64,000 bases of DNA, taken from G963668605 sp963668605. Lineage in GTDB: Bacteria; Acidobacteriota; Terriglobia; Bryobacterales; Bryobacteraceae. Each line of letters opens with the position of its first letter. Within the stretch, counting starts at the first letter, position 1. Of the stretch, positions 38,402-47,289 are shown one piece after another. Made by a program: the position numbers and the translations under genes. The notes below the pieces were generated by a model. It did no database searches. It had not been told where the DNA came from and was given only the letters and a program-made list of their open reading frames with translations. Where the stretch lies: positions 248,001 through 312,000 of the forward strand of contig OY764903.1 of the NCBI GenBank assembly GCA_963668605.1, given 5' to 3'.

Positions 38402-38970
38402 CGCTCAAGCGATCCAGCGCGGTGGGCAGACTCCACCAGTTGTCTCACCTCCCGCTCTGGTGCGCCGCTTTGAGGGTCATTTGTCGGCAGTGCACCCTCC
38501 CACTCACGGTGCCGCGAGCGCAGCGACCGAAATCGGCAGTCTGCTCCGTCCCCGCCTCATTTTGTGCGAAGTCGTCGATTCAGTCTGTCCTGGTGCCCTG
38601 GTGCCTGAAAACGATCCGCCAGTTGGCGCGAACGATAACCGCCCAAAAGCCTTTCAAGTTGCCCTTGAGCGACCGACTTCACGCAAGCCTTGCTGGACAA
38701 ACTCGGCGCGGTGGTTCCGATGCCCTCAAGCTCACGGACCACCTCGGTGTGGCTCGCGAACCGCGGAAAACGGAAAGTTCGTCATCCGCAACGCAAAGAA
38801 CGTTCGCTTCGAATTGGCTGCTTCATTCGTGTTTATTCGTGTTCATTCGTGGCTGAAAAAACCCGTTGACACTTCCCGCATAACTATATCTGCCCGCATT
38901 TCCAGCCACTTACGATTTTCAACCCTCAATCTCTGCAAACCCGCCAGCTACAATCCCCCCAGGAGTACTC
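38402..38970. other. gene-poor region with a duplicated higB piece
   Basis: About 570 bases. It holds the second copy of the higB segment (38607-38666) and, near 38826-38854, short tandem ATTCGTGTT units. No intact gene was recognised. Confidence 0.5.
38607..38666 (-). repeat. 60-bp direct repeat of higB sequence
   Basis: Identical over 60 bases to 38219-38278, which lies inside the higB remnant, but with different flanks on both sides. It marks a local duplication or recombination event. Confidence 0.75.
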
Positions 38971-39621
38971 ATGACCCTGACCAAATCCGAATCCGCGCGC
39001 ATCAACGGGGCCAAGTCGCGCGGTCCTAAGACCCCTGCCGGCAAAGCCAAATCTTCTCAGAACGCCATCAAGCACGGCATCTTCGCAAAGGTCATCGTGC
39101 TGCGCAACGAAAACGCCGACCTCTTCGAGCAACTCACCCAGGATTTCGTCCGCCGCTTCGAGCCCCGCGACGGTGTCGAACTCGCTATCGTCGAGCAAAT
39201 GGTCGCGGCCACATGGCGTCTCTCGCGCTGCTGGGAACTGCAAACGCAAACCATGAATCTCGAACTGGAAAAGGATCAGGACCCCGATAACGAGAACCTC
39301 AAAGCCCGCAGCTTCCACGCGACCATCGGAAACTCGCCCGCAATGCAACTCCTACACCGCTTCGAAAACAGCTACGAGCGCATCATCAACCGCGCCATCC
39401 GCACCCTCGCCAACATTCGCAAGAACTTCCCCATGCCAGACAACGACGAGCAAAAATGCGAAAACGAACCCAAGCCGCCGTCCAATGACTCAACAAACCA
39501 ACCGCTCGATCACCCGATCGCCCGATCACCAATCCTTGATCTCCCAATTACCCGATCACTCAATCCCAATGATTCGATAATCCGATTGCCCGATGACTCA
39601 AGATGGCGGGGGGAGCCGTGA
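38971..39621 (+). CDS. hypothetical protein next to terminase-like gene
   Basis: 216 residues. The N-terminus carries a motif frequent in acidobacteria and planctomycetes, SESARINGAKSRGPKTPAGK followed by SSQNAIKHGIFA, then helical segments (IVEQMVAATWRLSRCWELQT; FENSYERIINRAIRTLANI). The C-terminal 55 residues are low complexity and are encoded by degenerate tandem units of about 8-16 bp resembling CCCGATCAC and CCAATTAC (39500-39600), giving repeated PI/RS/LP patterns. Its location before a terminase-like ATPase gene, whose start it overlaps by 19 bases, suggests a small-terminase-like or packaging-associated role, but this is unproven. Confidence 0.55.
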   Translation: MTLTKSESARINGAKSRGPKTPAGKAKSSQNAIKHGIFAKVIVLRNENADLFEQLTQDFVRRFEPRDGVELAIVEQMVAATWRLSRCWELQTQTMNLELEKDQDPDNENLKARSFHATIGNSPAMQLLHRFENSYERIINRAIRTLANIRKNFPMPDNDEQKCENEPKPPSNDSTNQPLDHPIARSPILDLPITRSLNPNDSIIRLPDDSRWRGEP

Positions 39622-40394
39622 GATTCGGAAATGCGATGCTGCGGCGGGCGCGATCGCGCCCGGAATCCAACGACATCGTCAAGTGGGCCCGCACTCACCT
39701 GAACTTTGAGCCCGATGAAGTCCAGGCGCGCGTGCTCCGCAGCGAGTCCAAGCGCGGAATCTTGCTATGTACGCGCCAGTGGGGCAAATCGACGGTCACC
39801 GCCGCCATGGCCCTGCATCATGCCCTATTTACTCCGCGCAGCCTGACGCTGGTGGTGGCGCCCTGCGAACGCCAGAGCGGCGAGTTTGTGCGCAAGGCGA
39901 GAACCTTCGCGCTGGAACTCGGTCTCAAGCCGCGCGGCGATGGCAACAACGATCACTCGCTCTCGTTTCCCAATCATTCGCGCATCGTCGGCGTGCCCGC
40001 GAAAGAGGATACGGTGCGCGGTTATTCGCGCGTCGGGTTGATGCTGATCGATGAGGCCGCGCGCGTGCCCGACGAACTCTATAAAGCCGTGCGCCCGATG
40101 CTGGCCGTGGGCAAAGGGCGGCTCTGGCTGATGAGCACTCCGCATGGCAGGCGCGGGTTTTTCCATGACGAGTGGCACAACGGAGGCGCGCAGTGGGAGC
40201 GCGTCAGCGTAACCGCGCTCGAGTGCCCGCGCATTCCCAGGGAGTTTTTGGAAGAGGAACGGCGTACGCAGGGACGCTTGTGGTTCGAGCAGGAGTATCT
40301 GTGCAAGTTTACGCAGGTGCGCGAGGCGCTCTTTGATATGGAAATGGTAGGGCGCTTAGTGCGGCAGGACATTAAACCACTGGTGTTCAGGTAA
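39603..40394 (+). CDS. terminase large-subunit-like ATPase
   Basis: 263 residues forming only the ATPase half of a phage large terminase. Walker A is ILLCTRQWGKSTVTAAMALH (about residues 52-71), followed by LVVAPCERQSGEFVRKAR; Walker B is GLMLIDEAARVPDELY (about 145-160), and the coupling motif is LWLMSTPHGRRGFFHDEW. The C-terminus ends in LVRQDIKPLVF. The nuclease half is encoded by the following short gene, so the terminase is split. No capsid, portal, tail or integrase gene is nearby, so this is not a recognisable prophage. Confidence 0.7.
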   Translation: MAGGAVRFGNAMLRRARSRPESNDIVKWARTHLNFEPDEVQARVLRSESKRGILLCTRQWGKSTVTAAMALHHALFTPRSLTLVVAPCERQSGEFVRKARTFALELGLKPRGDGNNDHSLSFPNHSRIVGVPAKEDTVRGYSRVGLMLIDEAARVPDELYKAVRPMLAVGKGRLWLMSTPHGRRGFFHDEWHNGGAQWERVSVTALECPRIPREFLEEERRTQGRLWFEQEYLCKFTQVREALFDMEMVGRLVRQDIKPLVFR

Positions 40395-40399
40395 TCGAC

Positions 40400-40528
40400 A
40401 TGAACGAATATTTCGTGGGATTGGACTTGGGCAAGCGGCACGATTTTTCGGCTGTGGCTGTGGTGGAGTCTGCCGAGGTGCAGGGCGCTTGGGATCCGGC
40501 CAATTGCCGAACCGGATGCCGTGGATGA
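40400..40528 (+). pseudogene. terminase nuclease-domain gene, truncated
   Basis: 42 codons starting MNEYFVGLDLGKRHDFSAVA, the opening beta-hairpin of the RNase H-like nuclease domain of large terminases, where the first Asp (VGLDLG) binds metal. It starts 5 bases after the ATPase-half gene. Family character is lost after GAWDPAN and a TGA follows shortly, so most of the nuclease is missing. It is too short for the standard gene-size cut-off, but its identity is visible. Confidence 0.55.
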
Positions 40529-40649
40529 GATGGATGCCACCTATGACATAATGGTGGGCCGAGATCCTACCGTGTCCGAAGAACGAAGACGCAGTTCTAC
40601 CGTCTGAATGTATCGGCGCGGGAATGCTGCGGAAGAGGAAATAGGAAAA

Positions 40650-41690
40650 ATGGGAATTTCGAGCCATATTATCGTTAAATCTTCTAAGCGTCCCTCCTCT
40701 TGTGCTCGCCGCCAGAGCACAGGAGCGCGAGCGTTGATGGTTACGTTCGGACTTCTGGTCTGGTCAGCATGCTGGACGGCGCAGGCCGCGGGACCGCTGG
40801 TCTATGAAGGCACGCGCGGACCGGGGAAGGGCAAACACATCGTCTTTGTCGTGGGCGACCAGGAGTACCGGTCGGAGGAATCCATGCCGGCACTGGCCCG
40901 CATGTTGGCGGAACGGCACGGTTTCAAGTGCACCGTGCTGTTGCCTACCAACCCGGCGACCGGCCAGACGGATATCACGGTCATCGACAATATTCCTGGC
41001 CTCGAGGCGCTGCGCGGCGCGGACCTCATGGTCATGTTCATGCGATGGCTCGAACTTCCGGATGCGCAGATGAAGGAGATCATCGACTACACCAATTCGG
41101 GACGACCCATCGTGGCCCTGCGCACCTCCACGCATCCGTTCAATTATCAGAAGCGCAAGGACGGTCCATACGCGAAATACAGTTACCGCGACGCGGCATT
41201 CGAGGGCGGCTACGGCCGGCAGGTGCTGGGTGAAACCTGGGTCAGCCACTATGGCGTGCACCAGAAAGAGAGCACTCGCGGCACGCCGGCGCCAGGTATG
41301 GAGAAGCACCCGCTCCTCACTGGCGTGAAAGACATCTGGGGCCCGTCCGACGTCTATACGATCACTACGCTCTCCGGCGACAGCAAGCCCGTTCTGATGG
41401 GACAAGTGCTCGCGGGCATGGAACCCGCCTCGCCGCCCAACCCGGCAAAGAAGTTGACGCCGGTAGCGTGGACGAAGAGCTATACCGGCGAGTCCGGCAA
41501 GAAGGCGCGTGTGTTTACGACCACGATGGGACACCCGGGTGATTTCCAGAGCGAGGGTTTTCGCCGCCTGGTGGCAAACGCCTGCTACTGGGCGATCGGA
41601 ATAGAGAAGAAGATTTCGGCCAAGAGCCGTGTTGATTTTGCCGGACCGTATCAGCCGAGCCCGATCGGTGTCCGTAAACGTAACCAGTAA
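40650..41690 (+). CDS. secreted ThuA-like domain protein
   Basis: 346 residues from ATG 40650. An alternative start at 40737 (MVTFGLLVWSACWTAQA) has AGGAG 11 bases upstream and would give a cleaner signal peptide and 317 residues. The ThuA glutamine-amidotransferase-like fold shows IVFVVGDQEYRSEESMPALA, LRGADLMVMFMRWLELPD, IVALRTSTHPFNYQK and RVFTTTMGHPGDFQSEGFRR near the C-terminus. ThuA-type proteins are linked to trehalose, sucrose and other disaccharide utilisation. The next gene begins 10 bases downstream, so it is the first gene of a ThuA-AKR-Gfo operon. Confidence 0.8.
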   Translation: MGISSHIIVKSSKRPSSCARRQSTGARALMVTFGLLVWSACWTAQAAGPLVYEGTRGPGKGKHIVFVVGDQEYRSEESMPALARMLAERHGFKCTVLLPTNPATGQTDITVIDNIPGLEALRGADLMVMFMRWLELPDAQMKEIIDYTNSGRPIVALRTSTHPFNYQKRKDGPYAKYSYRDAAFEGGYGRQVLGETWVSHYGVHQKESTRGTPAPGMEKHPLLTGVKDIWGPSDVYTITTLSGDSKPVLMGQVLAGMEPASPPNPAKKLTPVAWTKSYTGESGKKARVFTTTMGHPGDFQSEGFRRLVANACYWAIGIEKKISAKSRVDFAGPYQPSPIGVRKRNQ

Positions 41691-41700
41691 GAGAGGACCT

Positions 41701-42828
41701 ATGGCAGACAATCCGATGAAACGCCGTGATTTTATTACCGGCGCCGCGGTGGTGGCCGCGGGCGCGGCCGCTGGGGGCTTCAACCTCTGCGAAGCTCAGA
41801 AGGCGAAGCAGGAGGCTCCCCCGTCGCGCCGGAGCATTCTGAACTTCAATGAGAACATGGACTACCGCAAGCTGGGCAAGACTGGCCTGATGGTATCGGC
41901 CGTGTGCCTGGGCGGGCACTGGAAACGGGTTGGCAAGCATCTCAGCAAACCGATCGAGGCGACCGGGTATGCCAAGACCGACATGGAGAATCTGAAGAAC
42001 CCGGAGTTCCAGAAGAATCGCCATGATATCGTAAGCCGCTGCATCGAAGTCGGGATCAACTATGTAGACGCCTGCACCGAGCAGGAAGTCCTGGCCTACA
42101 GCCGGGCGCTGAAAGGCCGCCGCGACAAAATGTACATCGGCGCTTCCTGGGCTCAGCGCGAGCCCCGCAGGCCGGAATACCGCACGGTTCCGAAGCTGAT
42201 GGAGTCCCTGGACATCGGTCTCAGAGCCGCGGGTCTGGAGTATGTGGATCTCTGGCGCATCACGCTACCCCAGGATGGCATGCCCGACCTGGGCGAGCTG
42301 ACGCGCATCGAAGAAGCGGCGTTCGGCGCGCTGGAGAAGGCCAAGAAACAAGGCAAGGTGCGCTTCAGCGGCGTCTCCACGCACAATCGCCCGTGGTTGA
42401 AGTCCGTCATTGAGCAGTACCCTAACGAGTTGCAGGTGGCCTGCACGCCGTACACCGCCAATAGCAAGGAGTTGCCCACCGACAGCGTGTTCTCCGCCAT
42501 CCGGAAATACAACGTTGGTGTGTTCGGCATCAAGCCGTTCGCCGACAACGCCCTGTTCAAGGGCGACGGTACGCCCAACAGCCCGTTCCGGGAAGTGGAC
42601 GACCGGAGCGCGCGCCTGGCCCTGCGCTACATCCTGGGCAACCCCGGCATCACAGCACCCATCGCCGGCTTGGCGACAATGGCGCAGGTGGACAATGCGG
42701 CCAAGGCCATCATGGAGCGCCGCAAGCTTGACCGCAACGAAAAGGCCCATCTGGAAGAGGCTTCGAAGCACATGTGGGCCAACCTGCGGCCCAGCCATCA
42801 GTGGCTTAGGAACTGGGAGTATGTCTGA
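41701..42828 (+). CDS. Tat-exported aldo/keto reductase-like protein with degenerate active site
   Basis: 375 residues. The N-terminus has a twin-arginine signal (MKRRDFITGAAVVAAGAAAGG). The fold is an aldo/keto reductase TIM barrel: YRKLGKTGLMVSAVCLGG, CIEVGINYVDACTE, GKVRFSGVSTHNRPW, VFGIKPFAD and ILGNPGITAPIAGL. Of the catalytic tetrad only the Asp (NYVDAC) is clear; the usual DxAxxYG Tyr, the Lys of the ATK block (here IGASW) and the His (LWRITLPQD) are replaced. It may bind rather than reduce sugars, or use other residues. It begins 10 bases after the ThuA gene and overlaps the next gene by 8 bases. Confidence 0.8.
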   Translation: MADNPMKRRDFITGAAVVAAGAAAGGFNLCEAQKAKQEAPPSRRSILNFNENMDYRKLGKTGLMVSAVCLGGHWKRVGKHLSKPIEATGYAKTDMENLKNPEFQKNRHDIVSRCIEVGINYVDACTEQEVLAYSRALKGRRDKMYIGASWAQREPRRPEYRTVPKLMESLDIGLRAAGLEYVDLWRITLPQDGMPDLGELTRIEEAAFGALEKAKKQGKVRFSGVSTHNRPWLKSVIEQYPNELQVACTPYTANSKELPTDSVFSAIRKYNVGVFGIKPFADNALFKGDGTPNSPFREVDDRSARLALRYILGNPGITAPIAGLATMAQVDNAAKAIMERRKLDRNEKAHLEEASKHMWANLRPSHQWLRNWEYV

Positions 42829-44158
42829 CGGCATCACGCGCCGTGATGCCGCCAAAATGGTCGCCGCGGTTCCCCTGGCTGCCCCCGCCATTGTGCAGGC
42901 TGCGCCGCAGCAGGTTATCTTCGGACTGATTGGCGCGGGCGCCTGGGGGCAGTACCTTCTTACGCATGCAAACCGGGTCGCGTCCGGGCGTTGCGTGGCT
43001 GTCTCCGACGTGGATGAAACGAACCTGCGTAAAGCGGTGTCGGCGTCGCGGGACAAGCCGCAGGTTTACCGGGATTACCGGCAGCTGCTGGCGCGTCAGG
43101 ACATCCAGGCGGTCCTCATCGCAACGCCGCACCATACGCATGCGCCGATCACGCGCGACGCGCTGCTGGCGGGGAAGCATGTGCAGTGCGAACCGCCACT
43201 GGCATTCAAGTTGGAGGAACTCCAGTCGCTGCGAGACACTGCCGAGCAGTCCGGCCGGGTAGTGCAGGTAGGCCTGCAGCGCCGCTACAGCCGCTATTAC
43301 CAGACAGCCAGGCAGATGGTGTCCAAGGGCTTTCTTGGCGACATTACGAACATACAGGCGCAGTGGCATCGCGCCACTGATCCTACGCTGAACGCCAGTC
43401 GCCCCCGGGCGAGTAATTGGAAGTTCTACCGGGAGTTTTCAGGTGGCCCGACAGCGGAGTTCGGGTCGCACCAGATCGACGTCGCCTCGTGGGTGTTTAA
43501 CGATGCGCCGGAGTTCGTCACCGGCGTGGGCGCCCTCGATTGGAAGAAGGACGGCCGGGATGTCTACGACAACGTCGCGCTGATCTTCCGCTATCCGGAG
43601 GGGCGCCAGATGACGTGGTCGGCCATCAGCACCAACAAACACCTGCCGTCATTCGGCGGTGCACGCAGTGAAGCCGGTGAGGTGTTCATCGGCACCGAGG
43701 GTACGATTGAAATCACCCTGGGCAACGACGAGCAACCTGCAATCGGCCTCTGGTTCTATGAGCCGAACAAGGCCAAGGTGAGCACCGCGGAAGCGGCAAA
43801 AGAAATTGCGAAGGTCGCGGGCGCTACCGTGGCGTCAACTCCCCAAGGCGGATTCCGCGGCTTACCGGTCCTGCTCGATCGCGATCAAATCACCGGGGAC
43901 GAATCGTTCTTCCAGCGCGAGATGAAGTATGCGCGGCGCTGGCTGTACGCCAAAGGCATCATGGTACCGGAGGAGGACCGCCATCCGGTCACGTCGGAGC
44001 TCGAAAGTTTCTTCGAGTGCTGCCGCGAAGACAAGCGTCCCAAGTCAAACTTGGACGCGGGTCTCGACAATTCCGCCGCGGTGATACTGGCCAACCGGGC
44101 TATGGACGAAGGCCGCCGCGTTCCATTCAGCGAACTGGAGCGGCCGGGCCGAACCTGA
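42821..44158 (+). CDS. Tat-exported Gfo/Idh/MocA family oxidoreductase
   Basis: 445 residues. A Tat-type signal (TRRDAAKMVAAVPLAAPAIV) is followed by the NAD(P)-binding Rossmann motif FGLIGAGAWGQYLLTHA and AVLIATPHHTHAPI. The family motif usually read EKP is here CEPPLAF, so the catalytic Lys is replaced by Pro. The C-terminal alpha/beta domain has TAEFGSHQIDVASWVF and GTEGTIEITLG. Family members oxidise or epimerise sugars, and exported ones with a tightly bound cofactor (glucose-fructose oxidoreductase type) are known. The start overlaps the aldo/keto reductase stop, so the two are translationally coupled and may act together on a sugar. Confidence 0.85.
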   Translation: MSDGITRRDAAKMVAAVPLAAPAIVQAAPQQVIFGLIGAGAWGQYLLTHANRVASGRCVAVSDVDETNLRKAVSASRDKPQVYRDYRQLLARQDIQAVLIATPHHTHAPITRDALLAGKHVQCEPPLAFKLEELQSLRDTAEQSGRVVQVGLQRRYSRYYQTARQMVSKGFLGDITNIQAQWHRATDPTLNASRPRASNWKFYREFSGGPTAEFGSHQIDVASWVFNDAPEFVTGVGALDWKKDGRDVYDNVALIFRYPEGRQMTWSAISTNKHLPSFGGARSEAGEVFIGTEGTIEITLGNDEQPAIGLWFYEPNKAKVSTAEAAKEIAKVAGATVASTPQGGFRGLPVLLDRDQITGDESFFQREMKYARRWLYAKGIMVPEEDRHPVTSELESFFECCREDKRPKSNLDAGLDNSAAVILANRAMDEGRRVPFSELERPGRT

Positions 44159-44318
44159 CTTGGTGCGGCCTGTCGATAGTAGCAGTTCAACACAACGCCC
44201 AACCGCGCGCGGCGGCGAGCGTTCGAAGAGCGGTCTGCAGCCGTAGTCAAGAAGGCCGTTTCGACTTCGAACAGTCGAGAAAACTGTCGACCGACCTATA
44301 CTTGAGACAGGAGGGTTC

Positions 44319-45746
44319 ATGCTTTCTCGAAGGGAAATCTTAAGTGTATTGGGCGCGTTGCCGGCCGCGGATCTGCTGAGCCCCGGCAAGCTGTACGGAC
44401 AAGCTGCCGGCACGTTCCCGCGACGATTATTGGGCCGCACCGGGCGTAGCGTGTTACCGCTGGCGCTGGGCGGGCAGGCATCGCTGCAATGGACGAACCC
44501 GGGTATCGACCCGGCAGACATCATCGTGCGTGCAGTCCAGTTGGGTCTGAACTACCTCGACACGGCGAACGCATACGGCCCGAGCCAGATGAATTACGGC
44601 GAGGCGTTTCGACGGCTGCACCTGACGCCGTCAGACCCAGCCTACGACCGGGCGAAGCGCGAGAGCCTGTTCTTGGCGACAAAAACAACCCGCCGTTTTA
44701 CGCTCGATCCTGCGGGCAAAGTCCCAACTGCCGTCGAGGAACTGAAGCGTTCGCTGACTCAGATCTTCGGAAACGGCGAAGGGCAGATCCCGGAAGGAGC
44801 ATACCTGGATTCTATTCAGGTTCACAACCTCACGAGCTTCGATCAGGTGAACCAGATCTATGAAGGCCTGGCCGAGCGCGGAACGCGCAGGGCGGAACGC
44901 ATCGGCGCACTCGCGGGACTGCTGGACTATCGCGACGGCACCAACTACACGGGGCTGAATCCGGAGCACCGCCAGTACGTGCGTCATATCGGGCTGACGG
45001 GCCACTTGAGCTCCCCCATTCTGATGAGCGCCATTCGCCGCGACAACCAGAACATCTTCGACACGCTGCTGGTGGCGCTGAACGCGAACGACCGCCTGTG
45101 CAGTTCGCACCAGAACAATGTCCTGCCTCTGGCCGTCTCGCGCGGACTGGGCGTAATCGCGATGAAGGTCTTCGCTGACGGCGCCTTCTATGGCAAGGAA
45201 GCGCGCTTCTCAAAGGCACCCGGCGACGTGATCCTCGCCGTGGGGAAGAGCGGCGCAGTATCGTACTCCGACCTGGTGCGCTATCCGCTGTCGCTGCCCG
45301 GCGTGTCGTGCGCGATCATCGGGACCGGGCGCGTGTCCCGCGAGAAGCCGGAAACCGATCAGATGATGGCGAATCTTACCGCCGCGCTGAAGGACCAGCC
45401 TTCGGCGATCGAGAGAAGCCGCATCGAAAAGGAATCCGCGGATCGCCACGGAGCGGCCACCAACTACTTCCAGGAGAAGACGGGCAAACTGGTGCAGCCG
45501 ACTGACATCAAGGTGAAGCGCGACGGTGATCGCGTGGTAGTGGAGTGGAACACGGCGTTCGCAGGCCCGGACCCGATCCGTGCGTACGAGGTGCGGGCGG
45601 GCAATCGTTTGCTTCTCTCGATCCCATTCCGCCCGCAGTTGAGCGAAGCGCCGTATGCAGTGTCGGTGCCGACGTCCACAGTGGGTGACGCCGCCGTCAC
45701 TGTAGTAGCGAACGACGGCGTCCTGCGGCGGCCTTCCGCTAGCTAA
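44319..45746 (+). CDS. aldo/keto reductase, exported, canonical active site
   Basis: 475 residues. It starts MLSRREILSVLGALPAADLL, a Tat-like signal (SRREIL), downstream of an AGGAGG site. The aldo/keto reductase barrel keeps the catalytic tetrad: Asp and Tyr in NYLDTANAYGP, Lys in FLATKTTR, and His in DSIQVHNLTSF. Later blocks are HIGLTGHLSSPILMSAI, VLPLAVSRGLGVIAMKVFAD and GVSCAIIGTGR. A C-terminal domain of about 100 residues (from about 370) resembles a fibronectin-type or beta-sandwich module (DIKVKRDGDRVVVEWNTAF). It lies 160 bases after the Gfo gene and may belong to the same sugar-processing cluster. Confidence 0.85.
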   Translation: MLSRREILSVLGALPAADLLSPGKLYGQAAGTFPRRLLGRTGRSVLPLALGGQASLQWTNPGIDPADIIVRAVQLGLNYLDTANAYGPSQMNYGEAFRRLHLTPSDPAYDRAKRESLFLATKTTRRFTLDPAGKVPTAVEELKRSLTQIFGNGEGQIPEGAYLDSIQVHNLTSFDQVNQIYEGLAERGTRRAERIGALAGLLDYRDGTNYTGLNPEHRQYVRHIGLTGHLSSPILMSAIRRDNQNIFDTLLVALNANDRLCSSHQNNVLPLAVSRGLGVIAMKVFADGAFYGKEARFSKAPGDVILAVGKSGAVSYSDLVRYPLSLPGVSCAIIGTGRVSREKPETDQMMANLTAALKDQPSAIERSRIEKESADRHGAATNYFQEKTGKLVQPTDIKVKRDGDRVVVEWNTAFAGPDPIRAYEVRAGNRLLLSIPFRPQLSEAPYAVSVPTSTVGDAAVTVVANDGVLRRPSAS

Positions 45747-45779
45747 GCAAACACTTAGTGATCGATGTATAACATGATT

Positions 45780-45794
45780 GCGGCAGTTTGCCGC
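45780..45794. terminator. hairpin between converging genes
   Basis: GCGGCA / TGCCGC with loop GTT lies between the converging aldo/keto reductase and GNAT genes. It is short and lacks a U-run, so assignment is tentative. Confidence 0.35.
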
Positions 45795-45845
45795 ATTGGC
45801 TGGCGGAGCCGCGAACGGCACACGTAACAGTCGCGCGAGGTCTAC

Positions 45846-46382
45846 CTACGTCGCCGACCCCACGCGAAGGTTGTCTTGAAACATGAGTTCCATCAACACC
45901 TCGTCGTCCTCAACGCCATCGACGATCACTTGACGGGTCAACCGGCCGCATTCGTGGAAACCCAGATGCTGGTAAAACCCCTGCGCGGCCGTGTTCGAAG
46001 CTCGAACCTGAATAGCAAGTTTCCGATAACCGGCACCACGGGCGAAAGACTCAGTGGCCTTCCAGAGTTGGCGTCCCACGCCCAGTCCTCGCCATTCGGG
46101 CAAAAGAAATGTTCCAACTTGACCAACATGAGTCATCGAACTCAGGAGCGGCGACCACAGGTCAAGGCTCTGAAAACCAACGATGCCTCGCACGGCATCC
46201 ACTGCTACGTGAAATAGCTCGCGCGGAGACAGAGATTCCAGGTAACGCCTTTCTTGGTCGATCGTCCACACTCGCTCAATCGCGGAGTGGACTCGCTCGG
46301 CCGCGATCACCTCAAGCACTGCGACGATTCCGCCGGCGTCATCTGGCGAGGCTCGTTTGATCTGCAGGGAAGAGGCTAGCAC
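45846..46382 (-). CDS. GNAT family N-acetyltransferase
   Basis: 178 residues with the full GNAT core: an N-terminal IKRASPDDAGGIVAVLEVIA, strand pair GIVGFQSLDLWS, the acetyl-CoA pyrophosphate loop WRGLGVGRQLWKATESFARG (Q/RxxGxG/A motif A, about residues 97-116), and KLAIQVRASNTAAQGFYQHLGF (motif B). Substrate is unknown. The gene stands alone on the minus strand, divergent from the DUF488 gene with a 109-bp spacer. Confidence 0.85.
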   Translation of the reverse strand: MLASSLQIKRASPDDAGGIVAVLEVIAAERVHSAIERVWTIDQERRYLESLSPRELFHVAVDAVRGIVGFQSLDLWSPLLSSMTHVGQVGTFLLPEWRGLGVGRQLWKATESFARGAGYRKLAIQVRASNTAAQGFYQHLGFHECGRLTRQVIVDGVEDDEVLMELMFQDNLRVGSAT

Positions 46383-46491
46383 TGTCTCAGTATTGCAGAG
46401 GCCGTCCTCAAATTTTCACTGCTTGAGGTGAGTGGATCTCCCGGATAGTAACGCGGGTGCGCCCCGTGGCACACTGACGTGTGGGGGACTT

Positions 46492-46878
46492 ATGTCGATC
46501 TACATCGTCCAACTCGGCACACCTCGAAAGTCCGGCGAAGGCTTGCGGCTCGGAACGGTGCGGCGGCCTCCGCGCGGCGTTCCAAAGTCTGATTTCGCCC
46601 GGCTCGACTACTATGACGTCTGGTTCCCGAATCTGTCGCCCAGCGCCGAACTGGTGCAGGAAGCACTGGGAGCGGTGGACGAGCGGGCGTGGGCCGCATT
46701 TAGCCGGAAGTTCCGGCGGGAGATGAGCGCGCCCGATCGGAGCCGCGAACTGGACGTACTAGCGGCGCTATCACATCACACCAATCTGTCGCTAGGCTGC
46801 TACTGCCAGGACGAGAGCCGCTGTCACAGGTCCGTGTTGCGGAGACTTCTAGCGGAGCGTGATGCGGACGTAGTTTAG
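46492..46878 (+). CDS. DUF488 family protein
   Basis: 128 residues from ATG 46492 (GTGGGGGAC upstream). It shows IVQLGTPRKSGEGLRLGTVR, YYDVWFPNLSPSAEL and the conserved C-terminal LSLGCYCQDESRCHRSVLRR with three cysteines (GCYC..RCHR), the hallmark of DUF488. The function of this family is not established; the Cys/His cluster suggests metal or nucleic-acid binding. It is a single gene. Confidence 0.8.
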   Translation: MSIYIVQLGTPRKSGEGLRLGTVRRPPRGVPKSDFARLDYYDVWFPNLSPSAELVQEALGAVDERAWAAFSRKFRREMSAPDRSRELDVLAALSHHTNLSLGCYCQDESRCHRSVLRRLLAERDADVV

Positions 46879-47289
46879 GGCGAGCCCGCCAGGCGCGTTT
46901 GCGGATCACGACAGCTCAGCATCTCAAGACTGTGTTTTTCCGGGGATGTTAGTGTGGCAACTGCCGGAGTGGCTCCCGGGCGATGTGAGACGTTTTTTGA
47001 TTGCCATTGCCATTATTCTCGGCAGCTCGGCCGGCGGCCCATCGGCCACGCAATTTGCCAACGACTACCCGGACATGACCTCGGGACTCATATTCATGAT
47101 TGTCGGCAAGAAAAGAGGAGATGAAAACGAGCAGGCAACCCAAGGTTTGGATCGGCCGCGAGCAGTGGCAGGTGATCGCTGTCAACTTCATCGGCACGCG
47201 GTCGCAAGCTATGTTTTACCTGCCGTGGTTGGGCGAGTTCATGCGGACCGACCTCATACCGGGAGAGATCCTACGGACGTTTGGGGATT
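46879..47289. other. disrupted region upstream of the CapK remnant
   Basis: About 410 bases. The frame open from 46946 joins an unrecognised hydrophobic segment (FLIAIAIILGSS) to the CapK piece, with unrelated sequence between; no ligase N-terminus is present. It appears to be a junction of fragments. Confidence 0.45.

Noticed and set aside
38971..40528. Calling a prophage.
   Set aside because: Only terminase-like pieces are present; no integrase, portal, capsid, tail or lysis genes and no attachment sites were seen.
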